Assembly: GCA_008933995.1 (NCBI GenBank)
Contig: WARS01000090.1
Location: 381,501-445,500 of the forward strand
Length of the DNA stretch: 64,000 nucleotides
Reading direction: 5' to 3'
Origin: Datnioides undecimradiatus
Taxonomy: Eukaryota > Chordata > Actinopteri > Lobotiformes > Datnioididae
Made by a program: the position numbers and the translations under genes. Of this stretch, positions 63,407 through 64,000 are shown in pieces (the first letter of the stretch is position 1; every line of letters begins with the position of its first letter). Below the pieces are notes generated by a model. It was not told the DNA's origin, ran no database searches, and saw only the letters and a list, made by a program, of their open reading frames with translations.

Positions 63407-64000
63407 CTGAGCAGAGAGAAAGCAACATTTTTAGACGACCTGTGTAATGGATAAAAGCTACGTGGCATTTTCTTTTCACGGTAGAAATGATGCTTGGTAG
63501 GATGTAGTTCACGAAGAAATGCAACTGAGCTGTCTTTGTTTCTCAGATAAATGTTCTTGAACATACGCCAGATTGGGATCACAATAGACCACAACAAAAG
63601 GGGGCTCCATGACAATTAAACGTACTGGTTCGTTGTAATAAAAATAAAACCTGTTTGCTGTCATATCAACAGAAGAACATGTGTATCATCTGTCCTACAC
63701 AATGGTATGCATTGATGTGTGCATGTATAAGGTCTGCTGTTACTCACCTGCAATCCACAACACTTACGAAATGGTGGCATGTTGAAATTACGTCATTTTA
63801 AGAGACTTTGTAGCCCAGATTTACAGGGATTTGCTGTGTATTTCACAGTTTGAACAGTATTTTATGTTGAACAGGTTAACGAGGAATAGGCTTTTTGTGA
63901 ATATAACTTTTGAAAGGGCAGTCTTTGGTCTGTAGGTTCAGTATCCCTCAAGATTTCGCCTAAAACATTATGCTTGATTGGATGCTTACTCTAATAATTA
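63407..64000 (-). other. hk1 intron running to the window edge
   Basis: No exon of the preceding hk1 segment (the N-lobe GTGTNACYMEE-type exon) was found here, so this is intron and hk1 continues past the right edge. Confidence 0.7.

Overview
The window is vertebrate nuclear DNA, most likely from a percomorph teleost. Its genes are split by GT-AG introns, its intergenic DNA is full of CA/GT microsatellites, and it carries palindromic GCTAACGTTAGC motifs and a dispersed GCTAACATTTGCTAA-type repeat that I associate with spiny-rayed fish. There are no prokaryotic features. The species cannot be read from the sequence.

Five protein-coding genes could be assembled exon by exon. From left to right: (1) arhgap19, minus strand, 4582-8765, 11 coding exons, 507 aa, a RhoGAP; (2) a RhoU/Wrch-type atypical Rho GTPase, minus strand, 12598-14980, 3 coding exons, 317 aa; (3) dla (deltaA, DLL1-type Notch ligand), plus strand, 29834-34775, 11 coding exons, 716 aa; (4) zbtb45, minus strand, 41760-50063, 5 coding exons, about 684 aa, a BTB-zinc finger regulator; (5) the last 11 exons of hk1 (hexokinase 1), minus strand, 54075-63406, whose 5' part lies beyond the right edge. 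Reading phase was checked at every junction and all are consistent.

The genes do not form a functional unit, except that a RhoGAP and a Rho GTPase lie side by side. The largest non-coding stretch (15.0-29.2 kb) lies upstream of dla. With the first large dla introns and the dla-zbtb45 interval it holds many SOX-type ACAATGG words, CAGCTG E-boxes and RBPJ-type words, as expected for the regulatory territory of a neurogenic Notch ligand. That reading is inference from motifs, not alignment. CTCF-like motifs and a near-perfect ZNF143/THAP11-type motif lie between arhgap19 and dla and may mark a domain edge.

The most unusual structure is in an hk1 intron (55435-55786): a 216-bp copy of sequence from 3.5 kb away (52027-52242) sits between two copies of a 65-bp direct repeat. 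This looks like a templated insertion at a repaired, staggered break. Other points of note are a DTAGQ to DMAGQ change and a missing C-terminal lipidation motif in the Rho GTPase, a zbtb45 splice acceptor whose upstream tract is a GT/GC microsatellite, a roughly 490-bp pure purine tract upstream of dla, and identical GCTAACGTTAGC palindromes near the presumed starts of arhgap19 and zbtb45. I found no convincing undescribed multi-gene system. No database or alignment could be run.
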